From assembly GCF_016808095.1 (NCBI RefSeq), contig NC_068976.1:16765663-16829662 (forward strand): 64,000 nt of DNA, read 5' to 3'. Below, in pieces: positions 1-11,940 of the stretch. The position numbers and the translations under genes are program-made. This DNA is from Vigna angularis (lineage: Eukaryota; Streptophyta; Magnoliopsida; Fabales; Fabaceae). Each line of letters begins with the position of its first letter. The first letter of the stretch is position 1. The notes under the pieces were generated by a model, which saw nothing but the letters and a program-made list of their open reading frames with translations, was not told the origin of the DNA and did no database searches.

Positions 1-675
1 TGCTGTTACATCATCTTCGGGAGGATTGGTAAGATGAGTAACCTTTATTCTATAACATTCTTTTTGTTAGATCTTAATTCATACTTGGTTCGTATTATTA
101 TATTCTTGACTTGTTTATTTCAGGAAAATCCAAACACTGGCAACAAACTTTTTCTTGGATTTCCTATCATTAATCACACAAAAGAATTTGTAAGAAAGGA
201 CATACTTAACTGACTTCGCAGGTTATGGTTTTGAAGATTTTCGATTTGATTTTGTGAGAGGGTAAGATATTATGTGACATTAATTAGTGTATTGCATTGT
301 CTGTTTATTTTTTTCTTAATCATGTTATATATCTTTGGTCTGTATTGTTTATATAGGTTTTCAGCAAAATATGTGAAAGAATATATTGAGGGAGCAAACC
401 CTTTGTTTTCTATTGGAGAGTATTGCGATGACTGTAACTATCAACATTCTTATTTGGACTATAATCAAGGTATTCCTGCTTAATCTTAAGTAAATAATTT
501 TTATTTAGTTTTGAATTTTCTAAACACTATTATCAATATTTGCAGACAGTCATAGACAAGATATAATTAATTGGATAGATGGCACGGGACAGCTTTCAAC
601 TGCCTTTGATTTTACTACCAAAGGAATTCTTCAGGTATATTGTACTTAGTTGGTACTGAATAAGTTAATTTTTGC
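1..675 (+). pseudogene. alpha-amylase pseudogene, piece A (left arm of palindrome)
   Basis: Exon-like blocks lie at 1-28, 124-261, 357-469 and 546-634, separated by short introns with GT and AG ends. They encode plant alpha-amylase (GH13) segments, including FSAKYVKEYIEGANPLFS and [16 protein letters not shown], which are characteristic of plant AMY enzymes that hydrolyse starch. The block at 124-261 is broken: relative to the copy at 1110-1258 it has lost about 11 bp (after GGTTA, near 224), and an in-frame TGA replaces the Trp codon after DILN. The piece starts at the window edge in mid-exon, so more of it may lie outside. No catalytic-domain start or gene end is present. A non-functional duplicate is the clear reading. 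Confidence 0.85.
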
Positions 676-1381
676 AAGAAGATCAATTGACAAGCAAAAA
701 TCAACTTATTCAGTATCAACTAAATACAATATACCTGAAGAATTTCTTTGGTAGTAAAATCAAAGGCAGTTGAAAGCTGTCCCGTGCCATCTATCCAATT
801 AATTATATCTTGTCTATGACTGTCTGCAAATATTGATAGTAGTGTTTAGAAAATTCAAAACTAACTAAAAATTATTTACTTAAGATTAAGCAGGAGTACC
901 TTGATTATAGTCCAAATAAGAATGTTGATAGTTACAGTCATCCCAATACTCTCCAACAGAAAACAAAGGGTTTGCTCACTCAATATATTCTTTCACATAT
1001 TTTGCTGAAAACCTATATAAACAATACAGACCAAAGGTATATATAACATGATTAAGAAAAAAATAAACAGACAATGCAATACACTAATTAATGTCACATA
1101 ATATCTTACCCTCTCACAAAATCAAATCGAAAATCTTTAAAACCAACATCATGACGTAACCAGCGAAGCCAGTTAAGTATGTCCTTTCTTACAAATTCTT
1201 TTGTGTGATCAATGTTAGGAAATCCAGAAAAAAGTTTGTTGCCAGTGTTTGGATTTCCCTGAAATAAACAAGTCAAGAATATAATAATACGAACCAAGTA
1301 TGAATTAAGATCTAACAAAAAGAATGTTATAGAATAAAGGTTACTCATCTTATCAATCCTCCCGAAGATGATGTAACAGCA
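1..1381. repeat. large inverted repeat (palindrome) of amylase sequence
   Basis: Bases 1-675 are repeated in reverse complement at about 694-1381, with a spacer of about 18 bp (676-693). The two arms agree almost base for base across both exons and introns. Differences include an 11-bp deletion in the left arm and a G-to-A change in a splice donor in the right arm. The left arm runs off the window edge, so the full palindrome may be longer. The centre is flanked by the short inverted pair TTTTTGC / GCAAAAA. Confidence 0.9.
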
Positions 1382-1603
1382 TGTTCATCCCATGCTAAAG
1401 GGATGTCATCGAATCTATTGTACATTCCTCCATGTCCTTTTGTCGTATCACAACGATGATTAATAACAATATCCGCCATTGATCTAACTTCATATTGCTT
1501 CATCTTATGAAGCAAAGTTCTTAACTCATCCTCTGAACCATATCTAGTATTTAAAGAATAAAAGTTTTGAGGAGTGTAACCTGTTTGTAGTAATAAACTT
1601 AAA
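676..1603 (-). pseudogene. alpha-amylase pseudogene, piece B (right arm, inverted)
   Basis: Read on the minus strand the exons are 1580-1354, 1258-1110, 1012-900 and 823-735. They encode amylase blocks GYTPQNFYSLNTRYGSEDEL, MADIVINHR, GNPNTGNKLFSGFPNIDHT and the segment ending in VGFKDFRFDFVRG. The catalytic-type motif FRFDFVRG is kept (the Asp here corresponds to the family nucleophile region). The coding blocks are better preserved than in the other copies. However, the donor after the first exon is AT (1353-1352), where the copies at 29-30 and 38695 have GT, so normal splicing should fail. At its left (+) end the piece abuts piece A; at about 1603 it abuts piece C in the opposite orientation. 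Confidence 0.85.
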
Positions 1604-2543
1604 TAGCTTTCAACTGCCTTTGATTTTACTACCAAAGGAATTATTCAGGTATATTGTACTTAGTTGGTACTGAATAAGTTTATTTTTGCATGCCAATTGA
1701 TCTTCTTGTTTTAATTTGTATGAAGCGGTTAAATGAGAGTTTTGGCAGCTTCGTGATGCTCAAGGAAAGCCACCAGGTGTGATGGGGTGGTGGGCATCAA
1801 GATCTGTTACGTTTCTTGATAACCATGACACAGGCTCAAGCTAGGTACAATTAATTGGCATTAAGCCATGTACTCTCACTACATGATCATGTTCTATTAC
1901 ATTTTGTAACTTGTGTTCTTCACTCTCTGCAGAATCATTGGCCATCCCCGAAAGACCATATTATGGAGGTATTTTATTTTTGGCATTAGTATCTTAGAAG
2001 TAGGGTCATTATGTTAAATAGTTTGACAATCTATTTCTATATTTGTTTTCTGTTTGTTACTACACCTTGACATTCCTAAAGTTATTTATCTGTATCTTCT
2101 GTCAAAAAGTAAAATTTAGTAAAATTTCAAGCATGTTCATCTTCATATTAAGTAATATACTAACATTTAAATTCTTTTGTTTTATGCAGGGATATGCATA
2201 TATATTGACCCATCCAGGAATACCAACGGTAATTTTTGACCATTTGTATGGGGAGAACGCACATCTGCAATCAATCGTGAAATTGGTATATAAGATACGC
2301 TTTTCTTTCTCTTTTTGTGAAATTGAAACTGCATATTAACATTCGCAAACAATTTGGGATTAAGAGTACATTTGCTATCAGAATTATAGAGGCCAAACAT
2401 GACCTCTATTCTGCCGTGATAGATGAGAAACTCTCTATGAAGATTGGAGAGAAGCTCTCTATGAAGATTGGAGAGGGTTCGTGGTGTCCTGGAGAGGATG
2501 GACAATTTCAACATCTGGCCACAACTATGCTGTGTGGCATAAG
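1604..2543 (+). pseudogene. alpha-amylase pseudogene, piece C (3' half)
   Basis: Amylase exons continue on the plus strand: about 1606-1648 ([12 protein letters not shown]), 1722-1844 ([31 protein letters not shown]), 1933-1968, 2190-2285 (GYAYILTHPGIPTV) and about 2339-2543 (DLYSAVIDEKLSMKIG, then GSWCP and the terminal GHNYAVWHK). Lesions: TGA inside EAVK-EFW near 1735, a stop at the end of the DNHDTGSS exon, loss of the AG acceptor before the last exon, an exact 24-bp tandem duplication (GEKLSMKI twice, about 2425-2475), and a frameshift near 2495 before GHNYAVWHK. The order matches the C-terminal half of plant AMY2-like enzymes, so this is a dead copy. Confidence 0.85.
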
Positions 2544-3722
<1,179 letters not shown>

Positions 3723-3810
3723 TGGCGTCAAAGAATGGAATTAGTATAGTAAAACAGTTTTAGCTCAAAAATCCAATATCTACGTTCAATAATGTTGTTA
3801 TTATTTCTAA

Positions 3811-4073
3811 TAGCCTTTCTTTTATTGTGGATTTATATTGTGTATTTTTCTTTTTTAATTTATTTCAAGGAGCTGTTTCTGTTGCTCCCAAGTTAGTTCA
3901 AGGATATATATTAGATAAATTATATTTTTTTAGGACAAGTAGAGATTTGGCCGAGTTTGGCATTGATTAGTTATAGTCTTGCATTGCACTTTTTATCCTT
4001 GTAGTTTTTTATTTTTGAACTGCATCACTAAATTAAAATGTTATAAAGAAAAAATATTAAATATGCATATAGA
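3811..4073 (+). repeat. direct repeat, copy 2 (amylase tail region)
   Basis: Same family as 2785-3035, sharing the blocks CAAGGAGCTG, TAGTCTTGCATTGC and the nearly identical end AAATATGCATATAGAT. A second amylase tail without its exons suggests a further duplicated copy has been lost. Confidence 0.75.
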
Positions 4074-4445
4074 TTTGATGAATTGAAGGTATAAAACACT
4101 TGTAATTTAATTTACCTTATTTTATATCATCATAATTACATGTTTTATCCACTTATAAAATCGATCAAAACTAATCGTTTCAATTTAAAAATTTAGGGTG
4201 AAGCTAACGTTATTTTGGTTCGTCAAACGGACTGGGTTACCTCGGTCAAGCTCTATCATTTGGTCAAATATATAATTTAAACATATTAATAAATAAAAAA
4301 ATTTAATAGATTAAAAAATCATAGTAAATATTATATAAAATATGAAGTTTCTTTTTTCATTGCTGTCAATTTAATAGATTGAAAACCTAAGAATAGTGAG
4401 CATGCAGAAATAGTGAGCAAATGCATTCTCTCACGCTGTTGTTTA
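4074..4445. repeat. AT-rich dispersed repeat plus unassigned flank
   Basis: 4074-4190 (TTTGATGAATTGAAGGTATA onward) recurs in diverged form at 15850-15990 and, in part, at 18223-18340. The remaining 250 bp to 4445 show nothing recognisable. Confidence 0.6.
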
Positions 4446-4873
4446 TGTCATAAAACAATATATGACTTCAAATACTCTTTCTTTCGGGCCGACATGACGT
4501 GTAATTAAATGTAAAATTACAGTCATCCAGAATTAAAAGAAACGGGAAACCAAACTTAAACAGCTTAAAGATTCGAACACTACACGTGTTCAGATGGGAA
4601 AGTTCCTAAGAAGACTACTCCGCAACCTTAGTATCCTCCAGCTCTTGCTCCAAAGTGATCTCTTCAACAACGTCTGCTCCCATTCAAGTGGATGATCATC
4701 GCCAGAGAAACATACCCAAACAGCACACAACACAAACAATGCAAGGGTGAGCTAGATATAAAAGCATGTTATCTCATAGCACATTTAATTCATAACATCA
4801 TACATAGGGACATATACAGGAACAATTACAGCATACTCATAACCCACATCTCAGAACCTCATACGACTCATCC

Positions 4874-5250
4874 TTACACCTACATAGTTCAGCTGGCACT
4901 CCCCAACACTATGTAGAGTAAGTCACAACTCAGATTTACGCTCGCATAGTTCAGCTGGCACTCCCCAACACTATGCAAGGTAAACACACACGATTTATCT
5001 TTACACCTACATAGTTCAGCTGGCACTCCCCAACACTATGTAGAGTAAGTCACAACTCATATTTACGCTCGCATAGTTCAGCTGGCACTCCCCAACACTA
5101 TGCAAGGTAAACACACACGATTTATCTTTACACCTACATAGTTCAGCTGGCACTCCCCAACACTATGTAGAGTAAGTCACAACTCATATTTACGCTCGCA
5201 TAGTTCAGCTGGCACTCCCCAACACTATGCAAGGTAAACACATACGGTTT
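4874..5250. repeat. 127-bp tandem repeat, three copies
   Basis: Copies start at 4874, 5001 and 5128. Each contains two half-units built on ATAGTTCAGCTGGCACTCCC followed by CAACACTATG, alternating between ACCTACATAG and GCTCGCATAG lead-ins. The three copies are almost identical. Confidence 0.95.
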
Positions 5251-5277
5251 AATTCTAGAGAAAATCAACTTTGAACC

Positions 5278-5453
5278 CAATACTATTCATCCGAACACTA
5301 TTCATCCAAACACTATTCATACGAACACTATTCATCCAAACACTATTCATACGAACACTATTCATCCAAACACTATTCATACGAACACTATTCATCCAAA
5401 CACTATTCATACGAACACTATTCATCCAAACACTATTCATACGAACACTATTT
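5278..5453. repeat. 15-bp / 30-bp tandem repeat
   Basis: About twelve copies of a 15-bp unit ACTATTCAT-C/A-C-G/A-AAC. CATCCAAAC and CATACGAAC alternate, which gives a 30-bp higher-order period. Open frames on both strands are caused by the period being a multiple of three. Confidence 0.95.
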
Positions 5454-5960
5454 GGACGGACGTGCACAGGTCAGGTCGAACGCTCAACAACAAGCCGAAC
5501 ATTGGACGAACGCTAACGGACGAACGCTCAACAACAGGCCACACACATTGGACGAACGCTCAACAACCGAAATGCTTCTCTCTGCGAACTCTGCGGACGA
5601 ATACTCAACAACTGAAAGACTTCTCTGGACGAACGCTATCTGAACGAGCGCTATCTGGACGAACGCTATCTGAACGAGCGCTATCTGGACGAACGTCACT
5701 TTGGTTAAACACGGACGAACGCTCACTTTGGACGAACGCGGACGAACGCTTAGGAGGTGAAATTAAGGACGAACGCTCGCTCACTGAAACTTAAGGTCGA
5801 ACGCACAAGCTGAAGTTAAGGACGAACGCTCGCTCACAACAGCAGGCCGAATGCTCAAATGAGAACAAAGGCCGAACGCTTGATCGAGTCATTTGGACGA
5901 ACGTCCAATGTGGCTCAATACGGACGAACGTCCAATTTGGATCAAATTGGACGAACGCTC
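5452..5960. repeat. GGACGAACGCT motif array (solo LTR)
   Basis: About twenty irregularly spaced copies of GGACGAACGCT and variants (GAACGAGCGCT, GCCGAACGCT, GGACGAACGTCC). The GGACG-AA-CGTCC form is a near-perfect inverted repeat. Spacing is variable, so this is a motif cluster, not a simple tandem repeat. The same motif fills 28982-29600. Confidence 0.9.
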
Positions 5961-7002
5961 ACTCTAGCATCTCGCGCTCAGGCGCCTGGGCGCGACAGGG
6001 GCGCTTGGGCGTGAATTCTGCAGAATGCAGAATTCTGCAGATTGAGGCCAGAACCTCGTTTTACCATATTCAACCATTTTTATTAACTTCTAACACCCTT
6101 AATTCATGTTTTATACTAGATTGGACTTACCTAATTGATTATAACCGTTCCTTATTCAATTCTTAAGGGATTCATACTCAAATTCAACCATAAAACACCA
6201 ATTTTCATAACTTTGATACTCAAAATCCAATTCCACTACTTTGCACCTATTTTGATCAATTTGATGACTCTAACAAGTCACAATACAGTGGGTGAAACTG
6301 TTCCAAATGCTCAATAACACTCTAGACCCCAAATACTCAAAATCACTACCTCACTTTCTCTCCAAATAACTAAAAAGCTACAAAATCCTAATTTCCTTCA
6401 ATTCCAAAACATACAAGATTACATACATGAATCAACATATCATTTCCAGTCCAACCATACACACAACCTCAAATTTCCAGCATCTACATCATGCAACAAC
6501 TACCAACATACAGAAAATCCAATTCCCCTTACCTCTTGAAGACCTCCTTGAATCTTTCTCCCAAAAGATTTGCAGAAGAGCTCTGGACGTTCTCTGTCTC
6601 ACTTCTCCCAAATCTGCAGTAAGCTTCCTCTCCTTCTCCAAATGCCGAACCCAACCCCTTCAAACCCACGGCTCTCCCTTTTTAATGGAAAACCTTGCAC
6701 TCTCAGCCACTCCCCTGCATTCCTAGTGCCAAATCCCACTAATTGATGGAGATGATGGTGTTCCTTGGTGGCTGTGGCACTCTCAAAGTGGGAAGACCCA
6801 CCAACTCCTGCTGCTGCCCACTTTGTTGAATGGGAAGCCCCTCCACTTCAACTGTGCAGCTGCCCACTCCACCCAGCCGTCCACAACTTGAAGCTCCCAC
6901 TGGCTGCTGTCCCTTTCCCCCTTCCAAACGTGCAGTCGCCCATTAGAAGGCCTTCCCCACCACTTTCATTTTAAAATTTAAAAAGGACACCCGGTCCTTA
7001 CA

Positions 7003-7430
7003 TATTCTGCATCGTATTGAACGTTGGTGGTATACTAAAGCCGACTTCAAACGTGTTTATGACATGGCAGAATCGAGTGACCGATGTCTAATTTGTCATT
7101 TTATTTACAATAATATTATTTGTTATTTTTTATATTGATTGTTTCTGATGTGACGTTTAATACTATACGTTGAAAGCCTGGATTGTACTAGTGATATTTT
7201 AAAGATATATCATTCTATTTGTTATTTGAGATTATTATAGTTAGTAAGAAGCTCTAAAATAAAAACTTTAAATAAGATAATTTTAAAATTACTTTCCAAT
7301 CATGAAACAAAATAATTATTATTTGAACACACAATCCTTCCTAATTATCTGAAATTAAAAATATATCTAAAAAATAGAAAATGTAACAAAACAAAAAACA
7401 TTAGAAGATGAAACATTGCACAGTGATATT
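7003..7430. other. intergenic / 3' flank of the GST gene
   Basis: AT-rich sequence between the solo LTR end and the GST stop codon. No other feature seen. Confidence 0.6.
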
Positions 7431-8213
7431 TTAATTCCTTTTTAAGTATTCTTGACGAATTTGAAGAAGCTTCTTCCAAGAATGACGAGAGGAGATATCG
7501 TTCCACCATCTGGAAAGGTTTGGAGAAGCAAATAGTGGAGCAGTGTGAGTGATATTGACCAAGTTATGAACACTGGGAAGATGGAAGAGATCTGCAAGTG
7601 TGAATTCATCCCCAGCTAGGTAACGACTCTTCCCGAGTGTATTCTCATATATCTCCATCATCTCACCCAACTCTTCTAAACTCATTTTTTTCATCAAAAT
7701 AGAATTTACTCCCTTGTAAGACGTCACAATATTTGAAGGTGAATCAAATCTCTCCTCCTCCATCTTCATCCACTCCTCTATGCTCTTCTTTGCCAATGGA
7801 TTCCTTCCGTACAGTTCTCGATTCCCTTTCTCACTAAACTTCTCACAAACGTACTTGCATATGTGTCTCGATTCTTATTGATTCATACATATACAAATAT
7901 GTGTAAGTTCAAATAAACTCATTCATAATAAGGTTACGATGATTCAACTCAACTTACCGTAACAAGCATCAATTTTCCCGATCTCCTGAACTACTGCAAA
8001 TTTTCGTCCTATTGACTGAAAAAAAAGGATGAAAAGTGAGATCATGAAATTTAAATCGAATCAAATCAAAGAGAAAATAGAGAGAAATGAAACCCCAGGG
8101 ATGTGACGGAATTCAACATCTTTCTCAAAGAGACATGTCATGACTCTGGCCACATCGGTATTCGTTGGTATCCCACTCACTTTAAGATTAAATGTCGATG
8201 GCGAGAGTGACAT
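7431..8213 (-). CDS. GSTF: phi-class glutathione S-transferase, three exons, possibly degenerating
   Basis: Three minus-strand exons join in frame: 8213-8094 (40 codons), 8015-7958 (58 nt) and 7873-7431. Together they give about 206 residues against roughly 212-218 for the family. Exon 3 is clearly phi GST: SRHICKYVCEKF, the linker, and YLAGDEFTLADLFHLPSVHN (the conserved helix of the C-terminal domain). Exon 1 has VARVMTCLFEKDVEFR, the usual first helix. The three-exon layout with a very short exon 2 matches phi genes. GSTs conjugate glutathione to electrophiles in the cytosol. Oddities: where phi enzymes have the catalytic Ser (P-x-S-x-x-x-x-R context) this reads PTNTDVAR, with Asn; the segment GEHKxPEFLxLNP at the end of exon 1 is missing; exon 2 (GRKFAVVQEIGK) is poorly conserved. 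The final donor of exon 1 (G/GTTTCA) is weak. It may be a diverged gene or a young pseudogene. Confidence 0.65.
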
Positions 8214-8215
8214 TG

Positions 8216-8660
8216 TGATTTCTATTTTTTATGTTTGCTATTCCCTCTGTGTTACTTTTATACCTAGTTCTTATTATTTTTATATTAATTATTTTCTTTC
8301 AAACATTTTAGTCTCACATTTAAATATTCTAAATTCTTCCTTCAATTTTTCCTAATACGGCGGAGTCAAAACTCTCCACCACATTGTTTTATTAATATTT
8401 TAAAATTATAGTGACACATTTGAGCTTAAAATAAAATTAGTAGTATAGTGATTTATATTTTTTTTATGTTTGTTATTCATTCCCTTTATGTTACTTTTAT
8501 ACTTAGTTCTTACTATTTATATAATAATAATTATTTTTGTTAAATATTTTAGTTTCACATTCAAATATTCCAAATTCTTCCTTCAACTTTGCCTGATAGG
8601 GCGGACTCAAAACTATACACCACATTGTTTTATTAATATTTTAAAATTATAATGACACAT
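8216..8660. repeat. tandem duplication, two units of about 220 bp
   Basis: 8216-8425 and 8446-8660 share blocks such as CTTTTATAC-TAGTTCTTA, AAATTCTTCCTTCAA, GGCGGA-TCAAAACT and CACCACATTGTTTTATTAAT. They lie immediately upstream of the GST start, so they could form part of its promoter region. Confidence 0.85.
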
Positions 8661-8905
8661 TTCATCACTTTATATGCTTAAAACATAGTTGTCTTAAAAA
8701 TCAACAATTATTCTTCAACTGTAGCTTTTCTCTCTTTTTGTAATCTCACATCTCACACAGCAGCCGTAAAGTAGAAATAAATAATAAAATATAAATTTTT
8801 GAGACCCATTTAAGAAATATTTAGACTTATGGGTTAGAGTAAAAAGTTTATTTGAATTGCTTAAAGTGGTAAAATTGATGTAGTATTATAATCCAGTTTT
8901 TTTTA
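8661..8905. other. AT-rich spacer
   Basis: Nothing recognised between the tandem units and the next inverted-repeat element. Confidence 0.5.
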
Positions 8906-10504
8906 GATTGATGGTGGTTCGTGGAATTTTGTTGACATTTTGATCTTAACTCATATAGTTAGGACTAAGTCATGGAGCTTAACCAAATTAATGGTGCAGT
9001 GCCTTATTTTGTTTGGTATTGTTGTACTGCCAATTTGGTAAACTGCAACCACTAATTCTTCTGATTTGTGGTAAATGTTATTTTTGTTTTACAAAATCTG
9101 CGTTTGACATTAGTTTAGACATACATTTTGAAACCCATAAGGGTTCAAAATTAATTTCATCAAAATCCATCGTGCCAAACTAAATAACAAATAGGTTTGC
9201 ATTGAAAGGTGTGAGTAAAAAGTATAAAATTATTGGGTTAGAATAAAAAGTTGGTTTAGTTATTTAAAACAGTTTATATAGAATGAAAATATGTGGATGA
9301 CATGGTTACCAGAATGAAGTTTTTTAAGTCGACACATACACACCACACCAATAAGTAGTTGAAGTACTACTTTATATTTTTAATTTAAGAAAATATAAAT
9401 AAAAATGTTTAGAATTATTAGTTTTTTATCAAAATATTTAAATTTCTATATTTTTATCATTAGTTTGTTGTAATGGTATAAATAAAGTTATATCTCAAAA
9501 CTATTAATTTTTTTAGATAAAGTCTTTAGACAACCTCTTTTTTAATTGGATAATCACATCTTTAAAAGATCAATCAAAATTTAAAATAATGACACTTTTT
9601 GCACTTAATAGATTAAGATAAGTATATAATTGATTATTTCAGTACAGAGAAAAATCATGTAGAATAAACACTCACATTTAATCAATAAATCCTAGTATCT
9701 AATGTATTAGGTTGTGTTTTATGAAAATCATCGTATTTAATGGACTAAACCTAATATCTAATCCATTAGGTTATGTTTTATGAAAGTCATCATCTCACGT
9801 TTAATCAATTAAGCCTAATATCTAATTAATTGTGGTTGTGTTTTTGTGGAAACCATCTTCTCACACTCAATCGATTAAGATGAGTATTTAATCTATTAAG
9901 ATGGTAACATGTTTAAATTATATCTTTAAGAGTATGTTTTGAAGAAGTTTATATTTAAAGATTTCGGTAAAAACCAATGAAAAAATAAATATTTTTTTTT
10001 ATAAATTAAAATTAGTTACTGTTTTGAGAGTAAATTATAATGTAAGATCTTTTACAAATAATGTTATTTGAGAAATATTGAGAGTTGGGAATTATTATAG
10101 TTAGTTACATTTTTTTTTTGTATAAGTTTTAAAGAAAAAAACTTAAAGTTAAACAAATGTAATAAAGACTTAGTAGAACACATGATCCTTTTATACCATC
10201 AAAAAATTTTCCGAGTTTTTCAGTATTAAATACTATATCTTTTACTATTCTTCTCTAAGATAATAAAGTATTTACAAATAAAGAAAAATATTGGATCACA
10301 ATAACTATTAAAGAAGAAATATTAAATTAAAAAACAAATTAATTTAGTAAGTAATATTAGTACAACATTATTTACGCTCATTTTTAAACATTAGAGTGTA
10401 TTGTTGCTCTATATACCTATTAATTTGGTTAAGCCCATGACTTAGTCCTAACTATATGAGTTAAGATCAAAATGTTAACAAAACCCCACGAACCACCGTC
10501 AATC
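8906..10504. mobile_element. non-autonomous element with about 86-bp terminal inverted repeats
   Basis: 8906-8991 (GATTGATGGTGGTTCGTGG through AACCAAATTAAT) is matched in reverse complement by 10419-10504 with a few mismatches. Between them lie about 1.4 kb of AT-rich non-coding sequence and a roughly 60-bp tandem array. No transposase is seen. No convincing target duplication was found at these borders, so the superfamily is not assigned. A simple inverted duplication of a non-mobile sequence is the alternative. Confidence 0.6.
9655..9910. repeat. degenerate tandem repeat of about 60 bp, four units
   Basis: Units share the pattern TTTAATC-A-TAA--CTAATATCTAAT--ATTAGGTTGTGTTTTATGAAA-TCATC. 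They diverge from one another by roughly a quarter, so the array is old. Confidence 0.7.
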
Positions 10505-10802
10505 CAAGAATTAATTTTAAATATAGTAGAAAAATTATTTAAAAATAAAAAGAAAATGCTTAAAAATATCTTGGTACAAACATTGAAATAAAGTCCATAT
10601 TATTTTAAGAACTAAAATAAATACAAAAGAATAAAAATAAAAACAGTTATATTCTATATTCACATCAAGTGTACTCAATAATAATTTAGAATTTTTGTTT
10701 TTTTATCATGTTCTAAAATAAAAAAATTACTTTTAAAGAATTCATTGATTGATGGTGAAAACATCTTCATTTGATTGATGAGGACAAATCTGTATCGTGT
10801 GA

Positions 10803-11915
10803 TGATAAGTGTGAAAAAGAGTTGTTTTTATACTTATAAATGAGCTCAATCTTGTAATTATTCATGTTGTTCCTCATTGAAAAGTTGTATTATGTAGTAG
10901 ATTATTATATAAAATATTGTACACGAAATAGTATATTATTTAGACTCTCAGCCAATTTTTACAAAGCGAAAGCCAAAATTCGCACTGTCAGAAGAAGGAA
11001 ATTTGCATAGCGCACTAGTACTTGTGCGTTGAGCGAATAACATCAGTTAAAGTGCAACAGTTAAGAAAATTCGCATAGCGCACCAGTACATGTGCGCTGA
11101 GCGAATTAATGAAGTTAAGTGGCTTTAAAAGACGTGACAGAAAGACAGAAACATTCTTCTGACAGAAGTTCCGGACAAAAGAAAGAAACGAAAACATCTC
11201 AGGAACTTCCGGAGACTACTTCAAGGCATCAAGACACCATTGTTGCAAGGGATTGCTTCAAATGTGTACGATTTAGATGACTAGGAGTAGTTAAATTTCT
11301 CTTTCGTTGGGATTGGATGTAATGAACTCACTGTGATTTAATTTTCCTGCTCAATATATCGTTGTTCGTTCATATGCTCTTTCTTAAATTTATTATCATT
11401 GTATGAAAATATAATGTTATTTGAATGTCTTTGATTACTGGAAAGTAACTTTGAACATGAACGTAGATAGAGCACTTAAGTGATTTGGGATCTAGGGATA
11501 GACTCAATAACTTGATCATTCTTAACATCGGACTTAATGCAAATTGTATATTAAATTGACTAAGGGATTATCATTTTAATATATTAATTTAGAACTAGTT
11601 GCTAAGGGATTAGGACTAGTATGCCTTGATGTGAATGTTTGAATGAAGTAATGAAATATTGAACAGAGTTTTATATTCATATGATTCATGAAACCCAATT
11701 CCAACGAAGTTTCTTTTAAATATAAATTCCTTGCACATCAATTGTTTGATAAAATACCAAAAATAGTTTCTTGTGTTGTTTTGTGCATTTTGATGTCTAA
11801 TTGAGTTATAAAAGGAAGAATTGTCATGTGTTGCACAAGTCCATTGGGAGACGATACTTTTACTTATTCACTGTATTACTTGGAACGATTTGGTATACTT
11901 GCCAAAAAGTTAACA
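10803..11915 (+). repeat. 5' LTR of the Athila-like element
   Basis: 1113 bp with TG...CA ends. It contains two imperfect hairpins around 11000-11110 (ATAGCGCAC-AGTAC-GTGCG-TGAGCGAAT). Confidence 0.92.
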
Positions 11916-11920
11916 AGTTT

Positions 11921-11940
11921 TTGGCGCCATTGTCGGGGAC
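11921..11940 (+). other. primer binding site
   Basis: TTGGCGCCATTGTCGGGGAC starts 5 bp inside the 5' LTR end. It differs by only a few bases from the TGGCGCCGTTGCCGGGGA site used by Athila-group elements, which is why the element is placed there. Confidence 0.85.

Larger units (their letters stand above)
4446..7002 (-). mobile_element. solo LTR of a Ty3 chromovirus family (approximate left end)
   Basis: This interval has the same internal order as the LTR at 27974-30748: a block with GATGATCATCGC and GCAAGGGTGAGCTAG, then an array of GGACGAACGCT-like motifs, then a TCTGCAGAATTCTGCAG-like cluster, then CTTGACCATTTCCAACC-like sequence, and finally the shared terminus GTCCTTACA at 7002 (the LTR 5' end on the minus strand). 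No gag or pol follows, so it is a solo LTR. The left end at 4446 (TGTCATAAAACAATATA, compare TGTGACATCCCAAAATATA at 27974) is an estimate, and no target-site duplication was found. Short frames inside it come from the tandem arrays. Confidence 0.7.

Noticed and set aside
5278..5453. Regular repeats that superficially look like a CRISPR array
   Set aside because: Units are contiguous with no unique spacers, and the DNA is plant nuclear.
5255..5794. Open frames with repeated MNSVRMNSVW or LFIRTLFIQT and NAQQ-like segments
   Set aside because: They are produced by the 15-bp repeat and the GGACGAACGCT array in the solo LTR, whose periods keep several frames open.
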